Assembly: GCF_029222925.1 (NCBI RefSeq)
Contig: NZ_JARHUI010000005.1
Location: 248,001-312,000 of the forward strand
Direction: 5' to 3'
DNA: 64,000 nucleotides
Source of the DNA: Algoriphagus sp. CAU 1675
GTDB taxonomy: Bacteria > Bacteroidota > Bacteroidia > Cytophagales > Cyclobacteriaceae
Shown: one piece after another, positions 44,910-53,766 of the stretch
Layout: each line of letters starts with the position of its first letter
Numbering within the stretch: position 1 is the stretch's first letter
Position numbers and translations under genes: made by a program
The notes under the pieces: model-generated
Databases searched by the model: none
Told to the model about the DNA's origin: nothing
The model's input: the letters and a program-made list of their open reading frames with translations, nothing else

Positions 44910-45221
44910 ATGATATCAACCGTATTGGCGCAGGCCGCAGCAGGTGGCTCAGGCATCTTAGGACAGGTATTTCTGTTTGGCTCTATTATCTTGATCATGT
45001 ATTTCTTCATGATCAGACCGCAGCAGAAAAAACAGAAAGAAACAAAGAAGTTTATTGATGAAATCAAAAAAGGAGAAGATGTAGTCACTATCGGCGGACT
45101 TCATGGCAAAGTAAGTGCCGTAGAAGGAGACACTGTGATTCTCGAACTGGACAGAGGATTCAAGGTAAAAGTTGAAAAATCTGCCATCTCACTGGATTTC
45201 TCAAAAAAAACCAATAAATAA
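44910..45221 (+). CDS. yajC: Preprotein translocase subunit YajC
   Basis: 103 aa. One membrane helix (about 19-39, VFLFGSIILIMYFFMI) with the signature RPQQKKQKETKKFIDEIKKG and EDVVTIGGLHGKV. YajC is an inner-membrane accessory protein of the SecDF-SecYEG complex. Other sec genes are absent from this operon; it is followed by a YbbR-like gene and coaE, a common order in Bacteroidota. Confidence 0.95.
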   Translation: MISTVLAQAAAGGSGILGQVFLFGSIILIMYFFMIRPQQKKQKETKKFIDEIKKGEDVVTIGGLHGKVSAVEGDTVILELDRGFKVKVEKSAISLDFSKKTNK

Positions 45222-45230
45222 AATTGAATT

Positions 45231-46202
45231 TTGGCGGAACATAAAAAGTCCCAAAACGGGATTTCTCCCAAAAAACTCTCTAATCTAAAAGTGGTAGTCC
45301 TCTGTGTAGCAGCGGCTACCACTTTTTGGATTTTAAACGCCCTAAACAAGGACGATTACACCACTATTGTGGATTTTCCAATCGAATTCCTGTACAATCA
45401 GGATCGGTATATGGCAGTGGAACCCCTGCCAGAAAGCGTACAAATTGAAATCAGCGGGAATGGCTGGGACTTGTTGAGAAAATACTTCAACGTCAATTCC
45501 ACTCCCTACACCATCGAGTTGGACAATCCTGTTTCAAGGAACTTCGTTTTGACCAATGAAATAAAACGCTCCCTGAGTGAATTTCTGACTCCAACTCAAT
45601 TAGTCTCCATCGTGGATGACTCTGTTTTTTTTCATATCGATCAGATCAGGACTGTCAAATTAAAACCGGTCCTCGATTCCACGACCTATTCATTGGCAAA
45701 AAATTATCGCTTACTTCAAGATCCCGAATTTTCCCCCAGCCAACTCACCGTTAAAGGTCCAACCTCCATTTTGGAAATCTTTGAAGGCCTTTACCCCGTC
45801 AAACTGGATGAAGAAAAAATCAATCAGGATTTGGAGAAAGTAGTCAATGTGGAAGTTCCCAAAGAACTGAAGGATTTCATTTCCATCCAGGAAGAAACTG
45901 TATCGGTGAAACTTGAACTTCTGGCATTTTTGGAAGGAAACAAACGACTAAAGGTCAAAAAAATCAACTTCCCGAGGACGGTTACTTTGGAAACTGATGA
46001 CCCGATCATCATGATGTACTACTTGGTAGATGAAAGGAGAACCGAAGACTTGAAAGAAATCGAATTCGAGGCTATTCTGGATTTTTCCAGAAGAAACCGA
46101 CAGGACTCGACTATTTCGGTACAAGTGATCCCTATGCCTTCCTATTTGGATCAAGTAAGGATAGAGCCCGCTCAACTCCAGCTCATTTATGAACAACCCT
46201 AA
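45231..46202 (+). CDS. YbbR/CdaR-like domain protein
   Basis: 323 aa from a TTG start at 45231. An N-terminal membrane helix (about 21-38, LKVVVLCVAAATTFWILNAL) is followed by three or so YbbR-like beta-rich repeats (about 50-130, 140-230, 235-320) exposed outside the membrane. In Firmicutes the YbbR/CdaR protein regulates the diadenylate cyclase CdaA; no cdaA is adjacent here, so that role is not shown. The gene overlaps coaE by 14 bp and follows yajC by 9 bp. Confidence 0.8.
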   Translation: MAEHKKSQNGISPKKLSNLKVVVLCVAAATTFWILNALNKDDYTTIVDFPIEFLYNQDRYMAVEPLPESVQIEISGNGWDLLRKYFNVNSTPYTIELDNPVSRNFVLTNEIKRSLSEFLTPTQLVSIVDDSVFFHIDQIRTVKLKPVLDSTTYSLAKNYRLLQDPEFSPSQLTVKGPTSILEIFEGLYPVKLDEEKINQDLEKVVNVEVPKELKDFISIQEETVSVKLELLAFLEGNKRLKVKKINFPRTVTLETDDPIIMMYYLVDERRTEDLKEIEFEAILDFSRRNRQDSTISVQVIPMPSYLDQVRIEPAQLQLIYEQP

Positions 46203-46794
46203 GCCCTTACTAATCGGTCTTACCGGGGGAATTGGTTCTGGAAAATCAACTGTTGCCCGGATTTTCCAAATTCTCGGAATCCCTGTCTATTTTGCGGATG
46301 ACCGGGCCAAATGGCTCATGAATCATGATCCAATCCTTGTTGAAGAAATCAAAAAAGAATTTGGACCTGAAAGCTTTACGGAAGAAGGCTTATTGAATAG
46401 AGAATATTTGGCCAGGACGGTTTTTTCTGATCCCGAAAAAGTCAAAAAAATCAATTCATTGGTTCACCCCGCAGTTGGGAAGGATTTTAAAAGTTGGGCA
46501 GAACAGCATAAGAGCCCTTATCTGATAAAGGAAGCGGCTTTGATTTTTGAAACAGGAAGTAACAAAAGTCTCGATGCAGTGATCAATGTGAGCTCCCCCC
46601 TAAAAATCCGCTTGGCCAGAATACTGATGCGTGACCCTCACCGCAATGAAGCGCAAATCAACCAGATTATAGATCAACAGCTTCCCGACGAACAGAAAAA
46701 TGAGCTGGCGGATTTCGTTATCAAAAACACAGACAACAAATTACTTATCCCACAGGTTTTGGAGGTGCATCGAAAAATTATTTCCAAGTTGTAA
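46189..46794 (+). CDS. coaE: Dephospho-CoA kinase
   Basis: 201 aa P-loop kinase: LTGGIGSGKST (about 9-19), then GIPVYFADDRAKWLM with the conserved Asp-Asp, and the CoA-binding LVHPAV. It phosphorylates dephospho-CoA in the last step of CoA synthesis. Typical length. It starts within the end of the YbbR gene, so its translation may be coupled to that gene. A terminator ends the operon 26 bp later. Confidence 0.95.
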   Translation: MNNPKPLLIGLTGGIGSGKSTVARIFQILGIPVYFADDRAKWLMNHDPILVEEIKKEFGPESFTEEGLLNREYLARTVFSDPEKVKKINSLVHPAVGKDFKSWAEQHKSPYLIKEAALIFETGSNKSLDAVINVSSPLKIRLARILMRDPHRNEAQINQIIDQQLPDEQKNELADFVIKNTDNKLLIPQVLEVHRKIISKL

Positions 46795-46820
46795 TGTTCT
46801 TCCGCTTTCGGACTTGGGAT

Positions 46821-46857
46821 AAAAAAGGCCCTTCGTGAAATACGAAAGGCCTTTTTA
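46821..46857. terminator. Bidirectional terminator, coaE / serS
   Basis: AAAAAGGCC and GGCCTTTTT form the outer stem, and TTCGT/ACGAA extends it inward with one C-A mismatch. A/T tracts at both ends make it usable by coaE (plus) and serS (minus, stop at 46858). Confidence 0.9.
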
Positions 46858-48129
46858 TCAAATCTTATCAAACCCTAAATAGGGCTGCAACACTTTAGGC
46901 ATCTTGATTCCATCAGGAGTCTGGTTATTCTCCAGAATGGCAGCTACAATTCGCGGTAGCGCTAGGGCACTTCCATTGAGAGAATGTGCCAATTGGGTCT
47001 TTTTATCACTGCCTTTGAAGCGCAGCTTCAAGCGATTGGTCTGATATGTTTCAAAGTTGGAAACAGAGCTCACTTCCAACCATCTTTCCTGTGCCGCGGA
47101 AAAAACCTCCATGTCATAAGTCAGAGCAGAGGTGAATCCCATATCTCCTCCACATAGTCTCAAAACTCGATAAGGAAGTTCCAGCTTCTGCAACAAGCTT
47201 TGTACATAGGCACTCATGCTCTCCAAAGCCTCGTAGGATTTGTCTGGGTGGGTGATTTGAACAATTTCAACCTTATCAAATTGGTGTAGTCTGTTCAATC
47301 CTCTCACATGAGCTCCCCAACTACCGGCTTCCCTACGAAAACATGGCGTATAGCCGACATTTCGGATAGGAAGATCCTCTTCAGAAAGAATCACGTCTCT
47401 ATATAAATTGGTGATTGGAACTTCCGCAGTGGGGATCAGGTACAAATTGTCCGCGGTGGCAAAATACATCTGACCTTCCTTGTCCGGCAATTGACCAGTA
47501 CCATATCCGGAATCCTCATTGACTAAAATCGGAGGCTGCACCTCTGTAAAACCTGCTGCAAGAGCTTCATCCAAAAAGAAGTTGATCAATGCTCTTTGAA
47601 GTCGGGCCCCTTTTCCTTTGTAAACTGGGAATCCAGCCCCGGTAATTTTAACTCCGAGATCAAAATCGATGATGTCGTATTTTTTGATCAGCTCCCAATG
47701 GGGTTGTTTGTCGGCATGCAACTCAGGTATAGTCCCATGCTCCAAAACAACCTCGTTATCCTCGGCAGATTTTCCCGCAGGAACTGAGCTATGGGGCACA
47801 TTAGGAATCGTATAAAGCAATGCTTTCAGCTCCTCTTCTGCTGTAGAATTTTGCTCCTCAAGCTCTTTGATTTGTACCTTGATCTCCGCTGTTCTGTTTT
47901 TTGCTTGCTCTGCTTCTTCTTTCTTCCCCTCCTTCATGAGCATTCCAATTTGCTTGGAAATGGAATTGGATTCCGCCTGAATCTGGTCTCTTTGTGTTTG
48001 TGTAGATTTCCGGAGATCGTCCAGTTCAAGCGCCTGCTTCAGCACGGTTTCGGCATTGGGGAAATTCCGTTTTTGGAGTCCTTCCAAAACCCCGATATAG
48101 TTTTCTCTGATTTGATTAACTAACAGCAT
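46858..48129 (-). CDS. serS: Seryl-tRNA synthetase
   Basis: 423 aa class II aminoacyl-tRNA synthetase. The N-terminal antiparallel coiled coil that holds the tRNA long arm spans about 25-105; motif 2 is PCFRREAGSWGAHVRGLNRL and motif 3 contains NGSALALPRIVAAILENNQT. The serine pocket segment TAEVPITNLYRD is present. Typical length. A -7 element TATCTTTG lies 22 bp upstream, in the short gap behind the upstream lipoprotein gene, so serS seems to have its own promoter. Confidence 0.97.
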   Translation of the reverse strand: MLLVNQIRENYIGVLEGLQKRNFPNAETVLKQALELDDLRKSTQTQRDQIQAESNSISKQIGMLMKEGKKEEAEQAKNRTAEIKVQIKELEEQNSTAEEELKALLYTIPNVPHSSVPAGKSAEDNEVVLEHGTIPELHADKQPHWELIKKYDIIDFDLGVKITGAGFPVYKGKGARLQRALINFFLDEALAAGFTEVQPPILVNEDSGYGTGQLPDKEGQMYFATADNLYLIPTAEVPITNLYRDVILSEEDLPIRNVGYTPCFRREAGSWGAHVRGLNRLHQFDKVEIVQITHPDKSYEALESMSAYVQSLLQKLELPYRVLRLCGGDMGFTSALTYDMEVFSAAQERWLEVSSVSNFETYQTNRLKLRFKGSDKKTQLAHSLNGSALALPRIVAAILENNQTPDGIKMPKVLQPYLGFDKI

Positions 48130-48151
48130 TGATTTTACTTTGAATTGAATG

Positions 48152-48159
48152 CAAAGATA
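48152..48159 (-). promoter_or_regulatory. -7 promoter element of serS
   Basis: CAAAGATA on the plus strand reads TATCTTTG on the minus strand, an exact TAnnTTTG match, followed by CA (TATCTTTGCA). The serS ATG is 22 bp further. The -33 position would fall inside the last codons of the upstream lipoprotein gene. The same ten bases TATCTTTGCA occur before the pseudouridine synthase gene at 60189. Confidence 0.55.
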
Positions 48160-48164
48160 GGGAC

Positions 48165-48941
48165 TTATCTCACAATGATGGATTTGCTGACGGAGGAGAA
48201 AGGCCCTTCCAGCTCTTTTTCATCACCCCTGAGCAATTTTACCTTTACTTGGTAGGAACCTGAGGGAAGATTGGCCACACGGATCGGGTCCATTTGGTCA
48301 ATGATATAGGAATATTCATCACCTATGGACACACTTACTTTTAAGTCATCCAAGTCCATGTCACCACCAATCACTAAAAAATCCACAATGATTTCCTCCC
48401 CCGTTTCAACAACCTGGTTGTTTCGCGGGTAGTTCACTGCCAAATAGGGCTCTGCCGAATATGGAAAAGGCCTGGAATCACCAACCTGGAAGTCCCTATC
48501 AACATAATTTCCGAAATTCTTCAAAGCAAGGCCTTCATCATCCACAAGATAGGCCACCACTCTATAACTTCCCTGGGTCAGTTCACGCTGGAAAATCGGG
48601 GTTCCAAAACCTATAGGATCCCCACCATTCAGAATATTGAAAAGTCTGAACTCTTCTGCTGAAGCTTCTTCAAAAGGATAATTTTTGATATTGAACTCGA
48701 AAGGAACCTTTCCTGGCTTGAACACTTGATTTCCGAGTGGGGAAAATAGTTCCAAAATAGCATCGGGATAGGAATCCTCCTCGGATTCATATTGGTAAAA
48801 TGAAACTTTGGGAAGTGGTGTATCAGCAGGAACAGTCTCTACTGAATCCTTCATGACAGACTCATTGATCTTCTTTCGGTTTTCACTACACCCTATTAGA
48901 AGCAAGCCAAAGAAAATGAGTAAAAACAGCTTTTTGTACAT
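48165..48941 (-). CDS. Lipoprotein of unknown function
   Basis: 258 aa. Lipobox LLIGC (Cys18) with following SENRKK. The mature part is beta-rich: repeated segments ILELFSPLGNQVFKPGKVPF and LAVNYPRNNQVVETGEEIIV look like two related immunoglobulin-like or Fn3-like modules (about 58-150 and 158-250), each starting with a xSPLGNQV/YPRNNQV turn. I do not recognise the family. It stops 35 bp before the serS start on the same strand. Confidence 0.75.
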   Translation of the reverse strand: MYKKLFLLIFFGLLLIGCSENRKKINESVMKDSVETVPADTPLPKVSFYQYESEEDSYPDAILELFSPLGNQVFKPGKVPFEFNIKNYPFEEASAEEFRLFNILNGGDPIGFGTPIFQRELTQGSYRVVAYLVDDEGLALKNFGNYVDRDFQVGDSRPFPYSAEPYLAVNYPRNNQVVETGEEIIVDFLVIGGDMDLDDLKVSVSIGDEYSYIIDQMDPIRVANLPSGSYQVKVKLLRGDEKELEGPFSSVSKSIIVR

Positions 48942-49018
48942 ATTGCAGAAAGTTTGATACTAAAGGTATTATTTTTATACAAAATTTGTGAGCGAGAGAC
49001 TTAACGAAAACCTAAATA

Positions 49019-49996
49019 ATGGAGATACTATTTGACGAAATCCCAAGCCTGGATTTGGCAGATTTTACATCAGGAACCCCTGAGCAAAAATCAACTTTTG
49101 TAAAAAAGCTTGGAGAAGCCTACCAAAATATAGGGTTTGTGGCCATCAAAAACCATGGACTTTCCCAGGATTTACAGGACAGACTCTACAATTCAATCAA
49201 ACGTTTTTTTGCCTTACCCGATGAAGTAAAAAGCAAGTATGAAAGACCTGAAATCGGATTTCAGAGAGGTTATACCGGAAAAGGAAAAGAACATGCAAAA
49301 GGTAGAAATACCGGGGATTTGAAGGAGTTTTACCATGTAGGCCAGGAACTTTCCCAGATTCCGGACTCTGATCCAATCAAGAAAGAATACCCTGAAAATC
49401 TTTGGCCAGAGGAGATCCCGGAGTTTAAAAATGACGCAATAGAAGCCTATCAAACCTTAGAAAAAGCTGGGAAGGCGATGCTTCGTGCGATTGCTTTGAA
49501 TCTTGAATTGCCAGAGGACTATTTCGAGGATAAGGTAGCCTATGGCAATTCGATTCTCCGCCAGATCCATTACTTTCCAATCGAAAACCCAGACATGGTC
49601 CCAGCTGATGCTGTGCGTGCTGCAGAACATGGAGACATCAACTTGATCACACTGCTAATGGGAGCAAGTGCAGATGGACTACAAGTATTGAGAAAAGACG
49701 GAAAATGGATTCCGATCACGGCATTGCCTGATCAATTGGTCGTGAATGTAGGAGACATGTTGGAAAGATTGACTAATAAAAAGTTGAAATCTACTATTCA
49801 CCGCGTGGTAAACCCACCACGAGAATTGATGAATACCAGTAGATTCTCTATTCCGTTCTTTATGCATCCCCGATCCGAGATGGATTTGACCTGTCTCGAA
49901 AGCTGCATTGATGCTGACAATCCAAAACGGTTTAAGGATGCTACTGCCGGGGAGTTTTTAGAAGAAAGGCTTCGTGAATTAGGACTGAGAAAATAA
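49019..49996 (+). CDS. 2-oxoglutarate/Fe(II)-dependent dioxygenase, isopenicillin N synthase-like
   Basis: 325 aa with the N-terminal DIOX_N region (VAIKNHGLSQDLQDRLYNSI and FFALPDEVKSKYE) and the double-stranded beta-helix core. Iron ligands H204, D206 (EHGDINLITLL) and H261 (STIHRVV) and the 2-oxoglutarate-binding R275-x-S277 (SRFSIPFF) are all present, so an active Fe/2OG oxygenase is expected. Substrate unknown. The chromate transporter gene starts 3 bp after the stop, so the two are probably cotranscribed, though no functional link is known. Confidence 0.9.
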   Translation: MEILFDEIPSLDLADFTSGTPEQKSTFVKKLGEAYQNIGFVAIKNHGLSQDLQDRLYNSIKRFFALPDEVKSKYERPEIGFQRGYTGKGKEHAKGRNTGDLKEFYHVGQELSQIPDSDPIKKEYPENLWPEEIPEFKNDAIEAYQTLEKAGKAMLRAIALNLELPEDYFEDKVAYGNSILRQIHYFPIENPDMVPADAVRAAEHGDINLITLLMGASADGLQVLRKDGKWIPITALPDQLVVNVGDMLERLTNKKLKSTIHRVVNPPRELMNTSRFSIPFFMHPRSEMDLTCLESCIDADNPKRFKDATAGEFLEERLRELGLRK

Positions 49997-49999
49997 AGG

Positions 50000-51199
50000 A
50001 TGTCGGTCAAAAGGGTTAGATACTACCTGTTTTTAAGGGATATTCTTGCCCTATCGCTGACTGCATTTGGCGGCCCGCAAGCTTTTCTGGCAATGTTGCT
50101 AGAAAGAATGGTCAAAATGCGGAAATACATCACAGAAGATGAACTCTGGGAGCTAAATGCTTTGTGCAATATGCTCCCAGGTCCTTCTTCCACCCAATTG
50201 GTTTCAGCCATTGGATTTCGGGTAGGAGGTCCCAACCTAGCCTATCTGGCCTTGATTGTATGGATCATACCTGCGACCTTATTGATGACTTCAGCCGCAG
50301 CTTTGATTTATTTTTTAGAGGAAAATACCCCGGGAGCTTTGAACTTTGCCAAGTTCATCCAACCCATGGCGATTGGATTCATCATTTTTGCGGCTCAAAA
50401 AACTATCAGTAAAATGGTCCAGACTACAGAAGCCATGGTACTGGTTTTAATCTCAACTTTTATTTCCTTCTTTTACAGTTCCCCCTACGTTTTTCCGGTT
50501 TTACTGATCATGGGAGGACTTAGTACTTCCATCAAATACAAAAAACAGCCCAAGCTTGAGAAAGATAAACCTTTGGTAATCCAATGGTCCAACTTTTACC
50601 TATGGGCTGGGGTCTTGGTTTTGGCCGCTATTTTGGGTGCCGCTTTTCAGTACCAGCCGGTAATTTTATTCGAAAATTTCTATCGAAATGGCAGCTTGAT
50701 TTTTGGAGGAGGGCAAGTACTTGTACCCTATTTGTACACTGAGTTCGTCGATTTCAAACATTTTCTGACTTCGGAGGAATTTCTTACTGGATACGCCATT
50801 TCCCAAGGTATCCCCGGTCCCACTTTCAGTATATCCTCCTATGTGGGTGCTCTCTCCATGCGTGAATTTGGGCTCGTGGGATTCCTTACTGGCGGTTTAA
50901 TCGCAGCAGCTGGAATTTTCTTGCCAGGAATTTTCATGATTTTCTTCGTAATCCGCTTTTGGGACCAACTAAAGATATATCGTCCCGTCCGAGCTGCTTT
51001 GGAAGGCATCAACGCTGTCTCCTGTGGGATGCTGATCGCTGCGGCCTATTTGCTTTTTGAGCCTTTGGAAGCCAATATTCTAAACATTCTGATCATCCTG
51101 GCAACTTACTCCGTCCTGCAGTTCACCAAAATCTCCTCCCCCATGATTATCGCCGGTGGAATTGTACTGGGTATAATTTACAACTTGCTGATAAACTGA
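50000..51199 (+). CDS. chrA: Chromate transporter family protein (ChrA)
   Basis: 399 aa with two homologous CHR domains: the first has LTAFGGPQAFLAMLLERMV and CNMLPGPSSTQLVSAIGFRV, the second FGGGQVLVPYLYTEFV and SQGIPGPTFSISSYVG. About ten membrane helices. The two-domain (long-chain) form is the classic ChrA, linked to export of chromate by proton antiport; in many bacteria the substrate is unproven. It follows the dioxygenase gene by 3 bp. Not clearly part of a metal resistance island. Confidence 0.87.
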   Translation: MSVKRVRYYLFLRDILALSLTAFGGPQAFLAMLLERMVKMRKYITEDELWELNALCNMLPGPSSTQLVSAIGFRVGGPNLAYLALIVWIIPATLLMTSAAALIYFLEENTPGALNFAKFIQPMAIGFIIFAAQKTISKMVQTTEAMVLVLISTFISFFYSSPYVFPVLLIMGGLSTSIKYKKQPKLEKDKPLVIQWSNFYLWAGVLVLAAILGAAFQYQPVILFENFYRNGSLIFGGGQVLVPYLYTEFVDFKHFLTSEEFLTGYAISQGIPGPTFSISSYVGALSMREFGLVGFLTGGLIAAAGIFLPGIFMIFFVIRFWDQLKIYRPVRAALEGINAVSCGMLIAAAYLLFEPLEANILNILIILATYSVLQFTKISSPMIIAGGIVLGIIYNLLIN

Positions 51200-51284
51200 T
51201 CCATTTTCTTCAAAAACTGGCCTTAGGAACAAGAATCGCACTCCTTGCGTTTTAATTTTCTAAATCATTCCCTATCTTTCTCTT

Positions 51285-51950
51285 ATGCAGGCCTACGAAT
51301 TTATCAATAACCTTATCCCTCCCCTGAAGCTAAAGGACAAAACAAAAATGGCCTTGGCCTGGATGGAAGAAATCCGAACCGATATATTGCCGGTGGTGGA
51401 TGAGGGAAAATTTTTGGGTCTGATAAGAGATGAAATGATCTTTGATCTTAACAGACCAGAGGAGGAAATCGCAAAGATTACGCCTGAATGCCCAAAATGC
51501 TGGGTTTACCAAGACAAGCATATATATGATGTTTTGAAGGTAAGTGCAGAGCACCAATCCAACGTCGTGGCTGTGCTGAACCGAGACAATACCTATTTAG
51601 GAGTAGTAACTATGGAAGATGCCATAGCTGCATTTGCCGACAGCCTATCCATTCAATCCCAGGGTTCTGTTCTGGTACTTTCAATGAACATGACTGACTA
51701 TAGCCTGGCAGAAATTGCACGGATCATCGAATCTGAGAACACCAAGGTATTGAGCTCATTCATTAGTAACGATCCTTTGGATGATTCAAAAATCAAATTG
51801 ACACTAAAACTTGATCAACCAGAACTTAGGCATATCAAAGCCACTTTGGAAAGGTTTGGCTACAAAATATTGGATCATTACCAAGAAGAAGTAGGGATCA
51901 GCAGTGAGGGCGACCGGATCGGTAACTTATTGAGATTTTTAGATATTTAG
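51285..51950 (+). CDS. CBS domain protein
   Basis: 221 aa with a pair of CBS motifs (about 10-60, LPVVDEGKFLGLIRDEMIFD; and 75-135, VVAVLNRDNTYLGVVTMEDA) and a C-terminal ACT-like or dimerisation part (about 140-221, LSMNMTDYSLAEIARIIESE). CBS pairs bind adenine nucleotides; the exact ligand and partner are unknown. The gene ends 3 bp before nadK, so a link to nicotinamide nucleotide or energy sensing is possible but inferred. A TATCTTTC box (51273-51280) ends 4 bp before the ATG. Confidence 0.85.
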   Translation: MQAYEFINNLIPPLKLKDKTKMALAWMEEIRTDILPVVDEGKFLGLIRDEMIFDLNRPEEEIAKITPECPKCWVYQDKHIYDVLKVSAEHQSNVVAVLNRDNTYLGVVTMEDAIAAFADSLSIQSQGSVLVLSMNMTDYSLAEIARIIESENTKVLSSFISNDPLDDSKIKLTLKLDQPELRHIKATLERFGYKILDHYQEEVGISSEGDRIGNLLRFLDI

Positions 51951-51953
51951 GCC

Positions 51954-52829
51954 ATGAAAGTAGCACTTCATGGCTTAACATTAAAGGTTGAGTATTTCCC
52001 CGATGTCCAGGCTCTCTTTACAGAATTAAGAAGGCACGATTTTGAGATCTTTGTTTCCCCGCATTTCGACAGGCAACTTCGAATGCATGGCAACAAAACG
52101 CTTGCCTACAAGGTTTTGGAAAAGAAAAAAGCCATGGCCCAAATGGACTTTTTGATTTCAATTGGTGGGGATGGGACTTTGCTGGATTCTGTAACACAAG
52201 TGGGGCATTTGGAAATTCCAATTTTGGGACTAAACACAGGGAGATTGGGTTTTTTGGCTACAGTTTCCACCGATAAAATCGCCGAGGCAATTGCTAATCT
52301 TGCTAGCAAAAACTATCAAATTGAATCCCGATCCCTTGTTTCCCTTCACTGTGACCGAAAATTATTCAATGGAATAAACTACGGACTGAATGAATTTACC
52401 ATCCATAAGCGGGATACTTCTTCGATGATTACTGTCCATACTTATATTGACGGGCAGTACCTCAACAGCTATTGGGCAGACGGATTGATTGTAGCTACAC
52501 CCACAGGCTCCACGGGCTATTCCTTGAGCTGTGGAGGCCCTTTAATTTCTCCAGAAGCCAAAAACCTGGTCATTACACCTGTAAGCCCCCATAATCTAAA
52601 TGTGCGGCCTATCATTGTATCCGAAGAAAGCGAGATCAGTTTCAGGATTGAAGGCAGAACTGATAAATTCCTGATTTCCTTGGACTCTAGGTCCACCTCG
52701 ATTTCATCAGATCTCAAACTGACGGTGAAAAAAGAGAAATTTTATGCGAAACTGGTGAAATTACCGGAATACAATTTCTTTGATACCTTAAGACAAAAAT
52801 TAAATTGGGGCTTTGATATGAGAAATTGA
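51954..52829 (+). CDS. nadK: NAD kinase
   Basis: 291 aa. The family signature GGDGTLLD is at 71-78, followed by NTGRLGFLA, and NEFTIHKRD and WADGLIVATPTGSTGYSLSCGGPL in the C-terminal beta-sandwich domain. It phosphorylates NAD+ to NADP+. Typical length. It starts 3 bp after the CBS protein gene. Confidence 0.96.
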   Translation: MKVALHGLTLKVEYFPDVQALFTELRRHDFEIFVSPHFDRQLRMHGNKTLAYKVLEKKKAMAQMDFLISIGGDGTLLDSVTQVGHLEIPILGLNTGRLGFLATVSTDKIAEAIANLASKNYQIESRSLVSLHCDRKLFNGINYGLNEFTIHKRDTSSMITVHTYIDGQYLNSYWADGLIVATPTGSTGYSLSCGGPLISPEAKNLVITPVSPHNLNVRPIIVSEESEISFRIEGRTDKFLISLDSRSTSISSDLKLTVKKEKFYAKLVKLPEYNFFDTLRQKLNWGFDMRN

Positions 52830-52935
52830 GCCTCATCCGTTTAGATTTACAGGGCTTAGGAGCTTAACAAATATTAACCGCAGAAATACTAGAACGCGTT
52901 TTTTAAACGTTGGGTACTTCATAACTTGCATCGTC

Positions 52936-53685
52936 TTGAAAAAGGTCAATTTTCAGATTTTCAATCCTTTATTCATTTTTCTTCTGATTTATGCAGGACT
53001 TGTTTCGGAGTCCAAGGCGCAGAATTTTGAAGTAGGAGGAGGATTGGGGACTTCGGCTTATACCGGAGACATCACTAGAAAAGTTGGGCTGGACCATTTA
53101 GGTCTTCAAGGCACGTTGTTTGGCAAGAGAAATTTTGACAATGTATGGTCGCTTCGGGTGGGATTAACTATCGCCTCTCTGGGGGCAGAAGACAATGTGA
53201 GTCTCATAGACAGGGCCTCAGAGGTAAGAGATGCTTATTTTAAAGGCGGACTTGTGGAAGGCACGGCAGTCTTGGAGTTTAACTTTCTGGATTACCTTAG
53301 AGGTGATTCGCAGTTTAACTTTTCCCCCTATGCATTCTTTGGGATAGGGTATGCTCACCTCTTTGCAAAAGGGAGAACATATGAATTCAACACCGAAGAA
53401 TCCTACAATGAGGGCACCGTAGTGATCCCTTTTGGAGGGGGAGTAAAGTATAAAGTAAATGACCGTTGGACACTAGCTGCCGAAGCCGGAATCCGTGCAA
53501 CATTTACTGACTATCTGGATAAGATAGATAGTACCTTACCTCCGATACCAAGATTTAAGGATCAAAACGACCCCAGTCTTCCCTATGGGATCAATTTCGG
53601 CAATCCCTACGACAAGGATTGGTACTACTTTTTGGGAGTCACGATCAGCTACACTTTTGAGTCAACAAAATGCTACGCTTATTAA
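52936..53685 (+). CDS. DUF6089 family outer membrane beta-barrel protein
   Basis: 249 aa from a TTG start at 52936. Signal peptide (cleavage near SKAQ) followed by FEVGGGLGTSAYTGDITRKV and repeated amphipathic beta strands (YAFFGIGYAHLFAKG, IPFGGGVKYKVNDRWTLAAE, FLGVTISYTF). The GxGxSxYxGD start is that of DUF6089/PorG-type proteins, some of which are T9SS-associated. PorG is the known member, so a T9SS link is possible. Located between nadK and uppS, which precedes bamA. A TAACTTGC promoter-like box ends 6 bp before the start. Confidence 0.8.
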   Translation: MKKVNFQIFNPLFIFLLIYAGLVSESKAQNFEVGGGLGTSAYTGDITRKVGLDHLGLQGTLFGKRNFDNVWSLRVGLTIASLGAEDNVSLIDRASEVRDAYFKGGLVEGTAVLEFNFLDYLRGDSQFNFSPYAFFGIGYAHLFAKGRTYEFNTEESYNEGTVVIPFGGGVKYKVNDRWTLAAEAGIRATFTDYLDKIDSTLPPIPRFKDQNDPSLPYGINFGNPYDKDWYYFLGVTISYTFESTKCYAY

Positions 53686-53766
53686 TTAATTGAGCCTTAG
53701 GCTTAATTATTAGAAAAGAAATAGCATTTTTGTAGGCCAAAATGCGAGGTATTCGGAACCCAAGGA

